Positions 44,816-56,877 of a DNA stretch of 64,000 nt are shown in pieces; position 1 is the stretch's first letter, and every line of letters begins with the position of its first letter. A model generated the notes under the pieces. The model was not told the DNA's origin and searched no databases. It was given only the letters and a program-made list of their open reading frames with translations. The translations under genes were made by a program, and so were the position numbers. The stretch covers positions 36,684,001 through 36,748,000 of the forward strand of contig NC_086182.1 of the NCBI RefSeq assembly GCF_023053635.1. The letters are read 5' to 3'. Source of the stretch: Elgaria multicarinata webbii. Its lineage: Eukaryota; Chordata; Lepidosauria; Squamata; Anguidae.

Positions 44816-46604
44816 GACTAAAAAGGGTCAATGTGTCTGTGGATGTTGGATGGGTGAAAACGAAATGGGCTCCACAGACGGTTCCAAAGACTTTGAAGAC
44901 ATTCCTTTTACAACTGAACAAATGCAACACAGGTAATCCCACTAAAGCTTCTCTCCACCCAGAGGAGCAGATCATTCGAAATCCGAAACATCGGCCCAGC
45001 CGCTAGTTCCATCTTGTGGAGCCGCTGTCCAAAACCACTAAACATCAAGTATCCCATGTTTCACCATCTTAGCCTATAAGGTTGTTGGACTGCAGTCCAA
45101 AGAAAGATGGATAATTCTAACATCTGCCTAGCAAAGCCACGTCCTAGTCCCCTGGCTGTAGCCCTACGCTTTGTTCCCGACAAGCACACCTCAAGTATCG
45201 CCCCTTCTCCAAAGCATGTGCTGTTGAAGTCCCATTTTAACCAGTTCTGTCTGCCATTTCAAGGTAAGAACGTTGCTGATCACCATGGTGTGGCATCGCC
45301 AGAGTCCAGGTGGACGCCGCTCTGCTAGTGCAACATTTATAATCAGGAGGAATCTTACCCAGTCCTACACAAATGCAATATTCCCTAGATCTAAGCCATA
45401 TTGCTTGCACTTAATTTATTGCAAGCAAGGACTATCTTGAGCATAATCCCCCCTCTGCCTCCCAAAGGTAAAACTGCACATCAGACTACGGAAGCAACAC
45501 TGACAGGCAAGCTGTGGGAATGGACTCAGCCACACACAATATAAATAATAGCCAGTGATGGATGGCACCTGCCCAGAGGAATCTGCCGTTCTACGCCGCG
45601 TCCATTCATTGCTGCTTTCTCAAGCCCTTTCCCCGGGATGGCGTGTGTCCCATTCCACACTGACAAGTGTCCGGGACGAGGCATGTTTTCCAGTATTTGA
45701 AGCCACCTGTTTAAACGCCTGTTTACCCATCCCCATGGAGACGTTCAATTCCACGTGAAACCCAAGTCAGTGCTACTTGCATGGCACAAATGTCGGAGCA
45801 AAGCCTTTTGTTCATGCCCATGGGAAGAAGGTTCAGCACAGCAGTTCTCTTTCTTTTGTGCTGCTCAGCCAGCAAAACATTTTACCAGTCAAATCTTCAG
45901 CCCCACCCCCCCCCACCCCTGCCTGAGATGCAGAATCACAGCTCGATGCTGCACCTCTTCTCGAACTCCATTCACCACCTCCCACCTCTTTCATGAATTG
46001 CCTTTCCTTTGCGAGCGAGTCCCTTCTAGCACCTGGGAAGCCCTGTCCCACGCCCACGCGCTGTGGGTGTTCTCAATCCTGTGGCATGGTAGGAAGGCGA
46101 GAGGCAACAGGGAGACTCAAACAGCTCCCTTCTCTCCACCACCCCACCCCACCCCACCCCACCATAAAGGTTCAAAGAAGCAAGAGCCGCTGGAGGGCCC
46201 GGCCCCCTTCCAGCTTAGCATCAGTTCATCCAGCCCAGAGAGCAACCAACCAAAGCCATCTTCAGGTGACGACACCACCACAGAATTCAGACCCCCTCCA
46301 ACACAACAGGCTGCTCCTGTTATAAATGCCTTCCGACGTGGTGAAGATGAGCAACTTTCAATTTGAAGAACTCGTATATGGATACCACCTGGACCCAGCA
46401 ATTTGTCCGCAAGGCCTAGAACTTCATCTCATTGCCACTATTGCTCCAGGTGGTTTAGACTGCCTTCCTGAAAATGTCAATTCCGGCCTGGGCATAGGCC
46501 CTACACCTTCTGCAGTGAGCACAGACCCAAAGAGCACACTTCCCCTGCTTCTGCTACCGGGTGGGGGGAGATTAAAATTACATCCAGGTAACCCAGCGCT
46601 GAAA

Positions 46605-46775
46605 GGGCCATTCACACGACATGCTGCAGCTCATGCCATCCTGAATATTCAAGCCCTGGCTGTGGATTGTCATGTCGTGCGAACCCAGCCGGCAGGGTTT
46701 ATGCGAGGATTAGCCCGTGGCCTCTTCGAGGGCTATGTGAGCCGTGCCATATCATGCAAACCTAGCGTAAGTCTG
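46605..46775. repeat. Fold-back element related to 51537-51905
   Basis: It contains CATTCACACGACATG at the left and CATGTCGTGCGAACC about 60 bp on, an inverted pair, and the phrase GAATATTCAAGCCCTGG, shared in form with GAATATTCAAACCCTAA at 51601-51620. Confidence 0.45.
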
Positions 46776-48468
46776 CTAATAAAACAATCAAGCCTCCCTC
46801 TGTAATTATGCACTGACTAGCTTATTCTTCCATTTGCAACCTCAGCCAAGCCCCTCTAAGGCCCCTGAGATTTCAGCCGGCATTGCCCGTTGTTTTTAAT
46901 GGTAGCCACAGAGGACAGGAACGTGTTCCTCTCAACAGCCTCGGTTCATGGGGCAGGCCAGGGGCAACCAAAGCAGCGGTGGGGAAGGTTGTTCCCACTG
47001 ACTACAGCTCAGCAGGTAGAAGGCAGTCACCCCCCACATACGCCAAGGTTCACACACTGGTCGACCCAGATATTGCTCAACAAACTGGAGCACAAACCAG
47101 GCCACAATTAAGAGTCAAACTAATCCATAACAAAATTCCTTCGGTGAACTCCAAAATAAAAGCCGGGGGAAATTAACCACCCATTACGGGACACTAACAA
47201 AGCGCAGCGCCTGCAGCCAGCGAGTCCCAGCAAGTGCACTGCCACCAATTAGTGGAAGGGCTTCGAAATCCAGGCGGCCTTTTCCCCTGCATCTGCCTGA
47301 AGTTCAACCTGGCAATTTGAGAAACAAATTGCCTGATGATCAGGGACAGCAGAGTTACCAAACACTCTCCTGCGGAGGGGAGAAGTCGTGGGTAGGATCC
47401 TGAGGAGGTCTGAGAAATGCACGTTTTCAGGTCCCAGCGCTTTTCAGCCGAAGGCTGCCCTGCACCTTTCAGTGTTACTCAGCAATGAGACTTTGCCAGC
47501 ACGGGCGGCCCCTTCCCACGGCACAGCCAGAAACTGCCGGGGCGTTTCCCTAGGCAGAGACAGGGATGCAGCAGCAGCAGCCCGTCGCAGAGGGCCGAAG
47601 GGGTCCGACCTGGCAGAGTGCACAGCCCCCACTCCCAGCAGCCGGCGGGCCGTCTCCCAGGCCCCTCTTTCGAATCCTCAGGTTGGCTTCAGAGGGAGGC
47701 AAGAGCTCCTCCTCTCACGCATCAAAGATGGCATCCACGACAGCTGGCAAGCTGGGAGAGGGAACGAGGGTGGCAGCCCCTGTCACACTTGCCCCAGCCC
47801 AGCGCCCGCTTCGTCCCCTGGGCCCGAATTGTTAAGACACTGGTGCTAGAGCAGTTCACGGCGCCCAAGAGCATGGCCCTCTTCGAGACTGTGAGCAAAC
47901 GGATTCAAGCTGTGCCAGAGGCAGCACTCCAACATTTCAGGCTCCTGGCTCTGGCAGGCCTTGCACTGCTTCCAGGTTCTGAGAGCTGTCATTATGGAAC
48001 AAAAAGCCAGTGAAGCTAGAACGGCTCATTTTCTGACCGATGGTTTCCCAAAGTAGGTCAAGATGCTGTGCCATTATTGGGCTTGTCCTCCTTCAAAAGC
48101 ACCAGAGTGCAGACACCCTGGAGGGAGACGCCGCACCTTTCCACACTGCCATTTCACCCACAGGGTTAGAACACAGGCTTTGAAGCACTTACAAAACAAA
48201 CAAGCCGGAGACACCCTAGGCTAGGCGGCTTCATCACAGAAAACTGCTGGCGAGAGGCTCACCCCGGCACTGGCTGCTGGTGACACTGGGTGCCCGTGCC
48301 TCTGGGTAGTGCTCTGCAGACCTCACGTGAAAAGCCACTGGAAACTTCCCCGGGCATCGCGAACCTCGTAATTAGAAAGGCTTGGCCAGGCCCAGTCTTC
48401 TTCGTTTGTTTGTTTAAAGGCATTTATGAATCACTTACATGAAAAACAATTAAGTGGTAAAATACTGT

Positions 48469-48469
48469 A

Positions 48470-48518
<49 letters not shown>
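48469..48518. repeat. (ATT)n microsatellite
   Basis: About 16 ATT units, probably grown from the A-rich tail of a neighbouring LINE copy. Confidence 0.9.
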
Positions 48519-48584
48519 TACTATAGACAAGTTTACCTTCTGGAAATACTTGTTGGAACAAGTACATGTTCAGTAAGTACGAAA

Positions 48585-48920
48585 ACCCAGACGGGTTGGT
48601 GCCTATTTAATTTGTGCTTCCAGGAAATTCCAGAGAGTGGGCTCTATGATGAGAAAGGCCCTGTTCTGAGCCTCTGGAACTGTGAGCACCCCCAGGAGCG
48701 CATCCCTTGAGGAGCACAGCAACTGAACAGACAGGTAGGGATCAGGCGACCTCTTAAGCGCCCTGGGTCCTGAGTTGTTTAGGACTTTGTAAACAAGTAC
48801 CAAAACCTTAAACCAGGCCCGGTAGCCAAGAGGCAGCAGTTCCCTTACCAGAGGTGTCGCACGCCAGCGGTAAGCTGCTCCCACTACCAACCTAGCTGCA
48901 GCATTCTGCACCAGGAGGTA
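48585..48920 (-). mobile_element. L2 LINE ORF2 C-terminal relic
   Basis: In the minus sense it reads QNAAARLVVGAAYRWRATPL, VRELLPLGYRAWFKVLVLVY, KVLNNSGPRALKR and LIIEPTLWNFLEAQIK, the conserved L2 C-terminal motifs (QNAAARL, FKVL, YKALN, LWN). Still open over about 100 codons but clearly diverged. Confidence 0.8.
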
Positions 48921-50384
48921 GAGTGCACATTAAGACTTCCCACACTGTGCTGGGAAAAGTTTTTAGCTGCCAGGGTGAGGTGAAAGAGCACTCCCAAGTC
49001 ACGCAAGCAGAGGACTGCGCTATAACGGCTCTGAGATGCTCTTGGAGAGGAGCGTTTGGACTGATTGATTCTGATAACAAACGGGACAAGGACATATTAA
49101 TATAACTGAGGATCGGACAACACATTGTTGTTCAATGTTGTCAGTTCCTGTCCTCCGCCCCACCCACGAAGCCCTCTGTGTATTAGTCTAGTTCTATTAT
49201 ATCCCATAATGAGCAACCATGTACAGTTGCAAGCATCTTCCCAGTCAAACCCAGTTGCGGGTTTGCGTTCTGATCTTGTAAGGCAACCTGGACCCTGGTA
49301 CCGCTCTGCGTTCCCTAACGAACACCAGGAAGCGCCCAGACCCAGAAACGTCTTTGTTAGATTAACAGCTCCAGGAAAAACCTGGCCAACGTTGCTTCTG
49401 GATTTCCTGCTATTTAACAAGCTGAAGTGGCAGCAGCCCAGGCCAAGACTAGAGATCAACTCCACCATGCGCTGGGTTGGAGAACAGAGGTGAGCTAAGT
49501 GGAGCGATTGCTCTGCAGAGAAGAGCAGGCCAGAGGCGGCATCAGGGCCCCTCACAAGGAAGGCAACAGCTTCTTGGCACAATCAGAAATCAACGCAAAT
49601 TTCCTGTTTATCAGCTTGCAGTGGGAGTAATATTCAGACAGGCTTCCTCAAAACTAATACCTCCTGGCCACAAAAGACCCTAAATTCATGCCAATAATGA
49701 AGGCAAAAGAGCAGGATGTGGATTCTTTCCCCTGGTCCCCTCCCCCCTCCTCCCCCGAGGTCATTTCTGGCTGAGAAAGCAGAAGGCCTCCATGCCCTCC
49801 AGTCTCCTAACAGGGATGCTGAAGCCGTCAACACTTCCAAAAGGTAACGCGGGGCAGCACACAACCCCCTGACGCTTGCAGGCAGCTACACAGTTCTGGT
49901 GAAAAGTGACCTTTCCCTGGCTGACCAATGAGAAGGCCATGTAGGGCAGGGAAGGGAGGTGGCTCCACAGCCTAGCGGGGCCACGCACAGCGCCCGCAGG
50001 GGCCCACGCAGAAATAGGCTTCGTGAACGACGCTGGGAGCTCCGGAGGAAATGGCTCCTGGGCGTCTTCTGCAGGAGCAGCACAGCATCAGCCTGGCCCG
50101 TTTGCTCCTTGTTTTGTTTTTTCCGTGGAAGCCCCCCCCCCCCCCCCGCCTCCCTCCCTGCCCGGTACATTTCCCTCCAGCAACAGACAGAGGACCAAAA
50201 CATCCAGGCCGACGCTCTTGCGCGCCCAGCGTCTGCTCAATCGAGACCTGTCCAACACAGGCCCATCCATGGCATCCTGCTAAGGCTGCCACTGTAATTC
50301 TGCAAGAGGGGCTCAACCGCGGACCTTCAACCTGAGAGCCAGAGGCTGGGCATTGGGGGGGGGGGATCTCCTTCCAGAACACTT

Positions 50385-50649
50385 GAGAACTACAAACTCA
50401 ATCACAGCTTTTAAAACTCAGCTAAAAACTTTTCTTTTCCCTATAGCTTTTAAATATTAAGTTTGTTCTGACCCTATACTGTCAGCTTCACCCTACCCGG
50501 TGCCTGTTTACACTTCCCTGTGCCTGTTTGCATTCTCTTTCCCTCCTTATTGTTTACTGCAACTTTATTAGATTGTAAGCCTATGCGGCAGGGTCTTGCT
50601 ATTTACTGTGTAATCTGTACAGCACCATGTACATTGATGGTGCTATATA

Positions 50650-50694
<45 letters not shown>
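50385..50694 (+). repeat. LINE 3' end with AAT tail, copy 1
   Basis: AAAACTTTTCTTTTCCCTAT, ATTAGATTGTAAGCCTATGC, GGCAGGGTCTTGCTATTTAC and TGATGGTGCTATATAAAT followed by about 15 AAT units. A second copy at 56612-56877 is nearly the same over its length. L2/CR1-type by form; exact family not assigned. Confidence 0.75.
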
Positions 50695-51536
50695 TCTAGA
50701 AGCTGGGGCAGGGGAGCCTCTGCTCAACCCCGTGGCCGCTTCGGAGTGAGACCAGCAGGCTTCTGTCTTCTCCCTGGGCTTTTCAATATTCACATGAACC
50801 TAGTGAATGAGGTCGTCCAGTGTTTTGGGGTTGGCTGTCATAACTAAACAGTAAACACTCAATTCTCTGACTGGGTTCTCATCTCATGATAAGCCACAAT
50901 GATTTATTTTTCTGAATCAGCCATGGTACAGCATGTCATCTGTGAGCGGTTTTCACCAACCACCGAGAGTTATTTAGCCAAAATAAAACACCCTGATAAG
51001 CCATGGCCCTCCCTCCGCCACCACCCGCTTTCCAGGCAGTTTTCAAACCTGTTCCCTTATCCCTGCCCATGCACCCCAAAAGTGTGTGTGGGGGGGGGGG
51101 GGCTCTAATTCCTTGACAGTTTGCTGGAATGGGGTGTTTGACACTTAGGGAGTTTGTTTGCTGGGGAGGGGGTGAGAGCAGCAGCAGCAGCAAGGGCAGA
51201 GACAGAAGCAGACCCTCACGCTGTCACAGCTCCATCACATTCCTCTCTCCGATTAGCCAGGGAGGCTTGCTGGACGCCTCCACGGACGTCTCTTGGACCC
51301 TCAACGAAGTCCTGCCTGTTTTCCCAAGCTCTTATCCTCTGTGTTTATGTGTGTGCGTGCAAGATATGTTTGTTTACTTTTTAAAAAAATCTTTTGCCTG
51401 TGATTGTTTTAGCATTCTCTTTAATTGTTTTTATTGCATTTGCCTGTTTTTATTAGTTATTATAAACTGTCCTAGAAATTTTGAATTGGACAGTGGTATA
51501 GACATGTCTTAAGTAAATAAAAAGTTACTGACTCAG

Positions 51537-51905
51537 TTTGCACACAACAGCACCATATCATGGGTTCATTCAAGTGCATGGCATGTTCCAGAGCCATTTT
51601 GAATATTCAAACCCTAATAAGGTCAATTGGGAGTTGCTATGTGATGTCCAAACCCAAACACTGTACGTTACTCATGGGTTAAACAATCCACAGTTAACCT
51701 ACAATGAGTAGACAGGTTAACTGTGGGTTGTTTAACCCACAATTAACCTATAGTGTCTGGGTTTGGACATCATATAGCATACCCCATTCAGCCCCATTGC
51801 AGGTTGACTATTCAAAAAGGCTGTGGAATGCACCTGACATGTGCTGCAGCAAATCGTGAGTTAATTAACCCACAATTTGCTACTGTTACATGTGAACAGC
51901 CCCAA
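51537..51905. repeat. Long imperfect palindrome (fold-back element)
   Basis: The core arms pair: GATGTCCAAACCCAAACACT (51647 on) with AGTGTCTGGGTTTGGACATC (51752 on), and GGTTAAACAATCCACAGTTA with TAACTGTGGGTTGTTTAACC, around a loop near TACAATGAGTAGACA. Outer parts also pair loosely. No coding content. It looks like a non-autonomous fold-back DNA element. Confidence 0.7.
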
Positions 51906-52145
51906 TATCTTGAGCGTTGAACATAACATGATTTACATTAAAGTTGCTCCTCTGATACTTGTTCCAACGAAGCAAGAACAGCTTAGCGTACTTCTAGAAA
52001 TGGGAAGAGATGGGAGACCATCGGCACTAAAAGGTGCTGGCGGTTAGGGTGGCCAGCGTTCCAGGTGCACAGATGCTCCCATCCCATCCACTCACCTTGT
52101 TTGTGTGAGCAGCTGGCATCCACATTGCAAGAGTCACCCATTGTT

Positions 52146-52171
52146 TGTGTGTGTGTGTGTGTGTGTGTGTG
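52146..52171. repeat. (GT)n microsatellite
   Basis: About 13 GT units. Confidence 0.95.
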
Positions 52172-54794
52172 AACAACAGCCCCAGGAAGACAATCCGCTG
52201 GCCCCTTGTGCTTAACTTCTACCTCCAGTCCCAAAATGTCTGACAGAATGGACCATGGACAGCCTCCCCCTCCCCGCCCATGTCTGGATCTTCATTCCTA
52301 AGAACAATCAATAGTCTAAGTCAGTATCAAGCTTATTGTAGGTCAGATGAGCCAGGACACGAAGATGGGAAATCGTATTATGGACCCACCACAATTCTGG
52401 GATGGAGGGCAAGGGCCCACATCACAAATGGAGAAAAGTGGAGAACTTTAGGGCAAGCCGAGCGGACAAAAACTCTGGCAACCTTAATGAGGAAGAAGAG
52501 GAGATCCTTGCCGCTGGGTTTATTTATCTCCAAGGACTCCCTAGCCTTGCTGCAGCTTTGCCATTGTGCCCATAGAAATGGACTCCTGGAAGTTTCACTT
52601 TTTGTGCTCTGCTTCACAGCCTCAAATTAAATCCAGATCAAGCAAGCAAAATGAAGCCATTCAAAGAGGCCTGTGTCATTTATTCACATCTGGAGCCCAT
52701 TTTTATTGGCACATGCACATAAATCTCAGCTGGAGACAAGACTCTGAACTTAGACGCTTTTGTTGGTGACCTTATATAACAAGCACTGGACCTGCCTTGG
52801 GCAGCATTTGCCACCTCAGGTCTCAGAATCACACAGGTACAGATGGTTTCCAGAAACCATCTCACCACCTTTGGCTTTGGACCGCGTGGCCAAGTCATTA
52901 GCGTACACTCACAATTCCCAGCCACCGTGCTTCCCGGTCGAGGCGTGGGGCCTTGCCCTCTGCTTCTCTGACCTGCTTGCAGGCTGAAGCGGAGGCCGTG
53001 CATTTTGCCTCTACGTTGAAAAGCTCTGTTTGACTTGCACCAGCCCCAACCTGAGTAGGACTGTTTATAAGGTAAACTTTTGGGCTGCATTCCACCCCAC
53101 CTGCCTAACAAGGGCTGGAAAGGCTGCAATGATCTTGAAAGAAAAGGGTTCCGTTTTCACAGCAGCAAATTTAGACCTCCTGACTGCTCCTAAACAAACT
53201 GCTGTGTTCTCCTCTGAAGGGCTGGGTGCATTTAGTGACAAACAGGGGTGGGAGCTGCAGTCTCGTAGTCGTTCTGGATAAAAGGTACCAAATGCAAAGC
53301 TGTTATTTCCTGTGCCTGCCCCAGCCTACACCGTCACACTTCCTGCAAGCCTGCAATTTGCAGCCACAGGGGAAAAGTTATCCGCAGTGTCGAGGCAGTC
53401 CAAGTGAAGCCCATGGCTCACATGTGACCGACCCTTGCACGGCCCAAGCCTTCCAGCATGGAGCTCACTGTACCATTTAACCCTTTTAACTGGGCGTACT
53501 TGTCTTCTTGCACCCGCCCCCCATGGACCAATTCTCTCGTCTTCCTTTAGCAAAAGGCGCAAGCTGCCAGGAGAGGACATGGCCAAGCCTGAGCCAAGAA
53601 AAGCCTCTCTCCCCCACACTGGCTCCCTTCCTGTCACTTACACAACCCTCCTCCCATGCAGGTGGCTCAGACTGTGATGGCAACACTACCAGTTGATCAC
53701 AGAGGTCACAATTCAGTCCAGGGGCAAAGCAGAGGAAGTACTAAGAGGTTTGTCAACTACTATCGTTTGGCAAATGGACAGCAGGGGGTCCTTCCAGGCG
53801 GCACCAGCACTCACCCCTTCCCAGAAATGTTATTGCTTTTTCAAGTCTTGTCGTCATTTCATGCAGAGACAAGACTGCAGAGCCCAGATCTGGCAGTGAT
53901 CAGCCAGGCAAGCCCACTGCCCTCCCCGGGTGCGGGACACATGGCCAAGCTGCTGTCTACATTCAGCTGGTTTAGACATCCCCGTAAACGCTCCAGTCAA
54001 ACGCTCCAGTCCAAGAGTCTCTGGGAAGCAGTTTGAGCGGGGAGGCTGAGAATCCGTTTCGCTCCCTCCCACCTGCTCTTTCCCTAAGAATCCCACTAGG
54101 AATGAAGGGGATCCTGGGACCGCAATCTAGGGTTCTTCTGCATCATGTGGGAGGAAACTGGGACACCAAATTTGCACATCTTTAAAACGAGGGCTTCTTG
54201 GAGATGAGCTTCTCTACCTTCTCATGCCATTCAAGCCATCCCGGTCTGGAGGCGAATTCCCATGGAAAGTACTCTACAATCCGTCCTCACATTAAGCCTC
54301 ATTTCGGCATACAACTCCTCCTCTGGGATCTAATATAGTTGAAAGGTAACAGCAACACACATGGCCTGGTGGGGCGCGGAAAAGAGAAAGCACCCTGAGG
54401 TAACGAACCATCCGTGTTCCCTCGGGAAAAGAGTGCCGACAGGCCCACTGAAATGCCACTGGGATCCAGATGGAACATCAAGTAACTGCCCTCGGAAGCC
54501 CCCCTCACACACACGCCTCCCTGGTCCGTGAGATACGGGCCTCAGGGCTGGGGGTTTGGTCAACTGAGCCTTCGTCAAGTATTTTCAAAGCATCAACTTT
54601 TGTAGAACAAGAACGATGCTTTAATTCATCAACAGGTTTGATACTCCTGCTAATTACAAGAACAGGTTAAAACAAGGCTCTATGGACATTGTTATAATGG
54701 AAAAACAGATTAGTTAACTTTTGTTGTGAAACAATGGAAATCACTTTAAAAGAACGTAATGAATATTATAATTTTTAACAATGTAGTTAAACAT

Positions 54795-55152
54795 AAATTT
54801 AAAAAGCCCTAGGAGGGCTTTCTCCGCTGTGGCACCCCGGTTGTGGAATGAGCTCCCCAGAGAGGTCCGCCTGGTGCCTACACTGTACTCTTTTTGTCAC
54901 CAGCTGAAGACCTTTTTATTCTCTCAGTATTTTAACACTTAATTTTAACTTAAATTTAAATTTTACTGTTCTAACTCTGTATTTTAATCTTATATCAATT
55001 TTGCTGCATGGTTTTATCCTGGTTGTGCTTTTTATACTGTATTTTGTAATTGTGCTTTTAACATGTTGGTTGTTTTATTATGGTTTTAATTTTTGTGAAC
55101 CGCCCAAAGAGCTTCGGCTATTGGGAGGTATAAAAATGCAATAAATAAATAA
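54795..55152 (+). mobile_element. L2 LINE 3' end with coding remnant
   Basis: Begins with a frame reading AFSAVAPRLWNELPREVRLV and PTLYSFCHQLKTFLF, the L2 ORF2 C-terminus, then an AT-rich 3' UTR, CCGCCCAAAGAGCTTCGGCT and AATGCAATAAATAAATAA. It lies tail to tail with the SINE at 55153-55388. Confidence 0.85.
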
Positions 55153-55388
55153 TATTTATTTATTTATTGCATTTATATCCCGCCTTTTTTCCTCCAAGGA
55201 ACCCAAGGCGGCGTGCATAATCCTCCTCCTCTCCATTTTATCCTCACAACAACAACAACCCTGTGAGGTGGGCTGGGCTGAGAGTCTGTGACTGGCCCAA
55301 AGTCACCCAGTGGGTTTCTGTGGCCGAGCAGGGACTAGAACCCGGATCTCCCGACTCCCTGTCCAACACTTTAGCCACTACACCACAC
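55153..55388 (-). repeat. tRNA-derived SINE with L2-like tail
   Basis: In the minus sense: TGTGGTGTAGTGGCTAAAGT (A box region), GGGTTCTAGTCCC (B box), a body with CCCACTGGGTGACTTTGGGC, and a tail GGCGGGATATAAATGCAATAA then AATAAATA. The tail matches the L2 3' end next to it, so L2 machinery probably moved it. Confidence 0.85.
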
Positions 55389-55469
55389 GTGAATGATTCA
55401 CTGAACCATTCTTCTCTTTGGCTTTTATCTTAGAATAGCCATGTCGCCTTTCCATTATATTTTTTAAAA

Positions 55470-55627
55470 TACCGTATTTCTTCGATTGTAAGACACGCAC
55501 TAATTTCAGTACCACCAACAGGAAAAAAAAAAAACCTAAGACACACCTGCGATTCTAAGACGCACCCCATTTTTAGGTATGTTTATAAGGGGGGAAAAGT
55601 GCGTCTTTGAATTGAAGAAATAGGGTA
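55470..55627. mobile_element. Short DNA transposon (MITE) with TIRs
   Basis: 158 bp. The left end TACCGTATTTCTTCGATTGT pairs with the right end, whose reverse complement is TACCCTATTTCTTCAATTCA; both continue into AAGAC(G)CAC. TA at both ends would fit a TA target site as in mariner-like elements. No coding capacity. Confidence 0.65.
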
Positions 55628-56611
55628 AAAATGCAGCCTAAAAAGTAACCCCTTTTGCTGTGGGGTTTGCAGGTGATCCTGCCTAGCAGATGGCCAGTAG
55701 CAGCCTTGCTGCAGCGTTCAGGAGCAAGCGTCCCCCGCTCTTGCCTTTGCAAACAGATGACGCTCCCAGGACTCTTACTTAAACGTCATCTACCAGTGGC
55801 AATCCTCGCTTCATGAAATATTTAACAATATGAGGCAGTCATTTGACGGTATTTGCCAATTAGCCAACAGATCAATCCTTCCAATTTTCCCAGGAAATCA
55901 ATGGCACGCTGAGGAATGGGGGCAGAGGAGCACAAGGAATCCCAGCAGGTGTAGAATGTGGCAACTCACAGCAACGTAGCAGTGACATGGCTCCCCCTAA
56001 AATTCCTTGATTTGACTCACCTCCACGGCCCCCAAACTATATGTTCCATAATCTTACTATTACAACTGTTACACTGTGCCCTCTTTCAGTCATTGTGAGA
56101 ACCTTATCAGGAATAAGACCCATCACACCACATATGTGGAACAGCTTGAAGTAGAGTCTCTCGTGGTCTCCCGGTCCAAGACTTGCCCTTCCGCCTCCAA
56201 GGAAGGAAGTACCAGACCAGAAGACACACGGTGATACATTTGAGAACTCCAAACCTGGCTCTCATCCAGGCCTCTGCACTTTCACTCCAATCCCTTAAGG
56301 GTAGTTACAGAGAACTTGATTCCAGAGTCATTTGCCTTAGCCTTGAATGCCAGGAAATCGTTTTGCGTGCCAAAGGGCAAAACCTTAGTTTGTGTCAGGG
56401 GTGGGAGAAAGTAGGAATACCCTGGATCTCCCTCCCTCCTATTCTGTCTGAGGCTGGGAGGGTCAAGCGTTTAACCTTGGCCTGCCAGGGAGGCACAACT
56501 TTTCAACATGGGATTCCACCGGGGCTGCCCTAAAGCATGCCTGCGACTGTGTATAACCACACCGCCTGTGCTATTTGCTAAGCCCGCACACATTTTGGGA
56601 GCTTCCGGGAC

Positions 56612-56877
56612 CTTTTAAGACTCAGCTCAAAACTTTTCTTTTCCCTATAGCCTTCAAATATTGAGTTTGTTCTGACTTTACACTGTTGGTTTTGCCCTAC
56701 CCTGTGCCTGTTTACACTTCCCTGTGCCTGTTTGCATTCTCCTTCCCTCTTTATTGTTTACTACAACTTATTAGATTGTAAGCCTATGCGGCAGGGTCTT
56801 GCTATTTACTGTGTTATCTGTACAGCACCATGTACATGATGGTGCTATATAAATAAATAATAATAATAATAATAATA
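56612..56877 (+). repeat. LINE 3' end with AAT tail, copy 2
   Basis: Second copy of the element at 50385-50694, sharing ATTAGATTGTAAGCCTATGC and GGCAGGGTCTTGCTATTTAC, with a shorter AAT tail. Confidence 0.75.

Noticed and set aside
55330-55388. Second tRNA gene candidate
   Set aside because: It is the head of the SINE at 55153-55388, with an L2-like tail.
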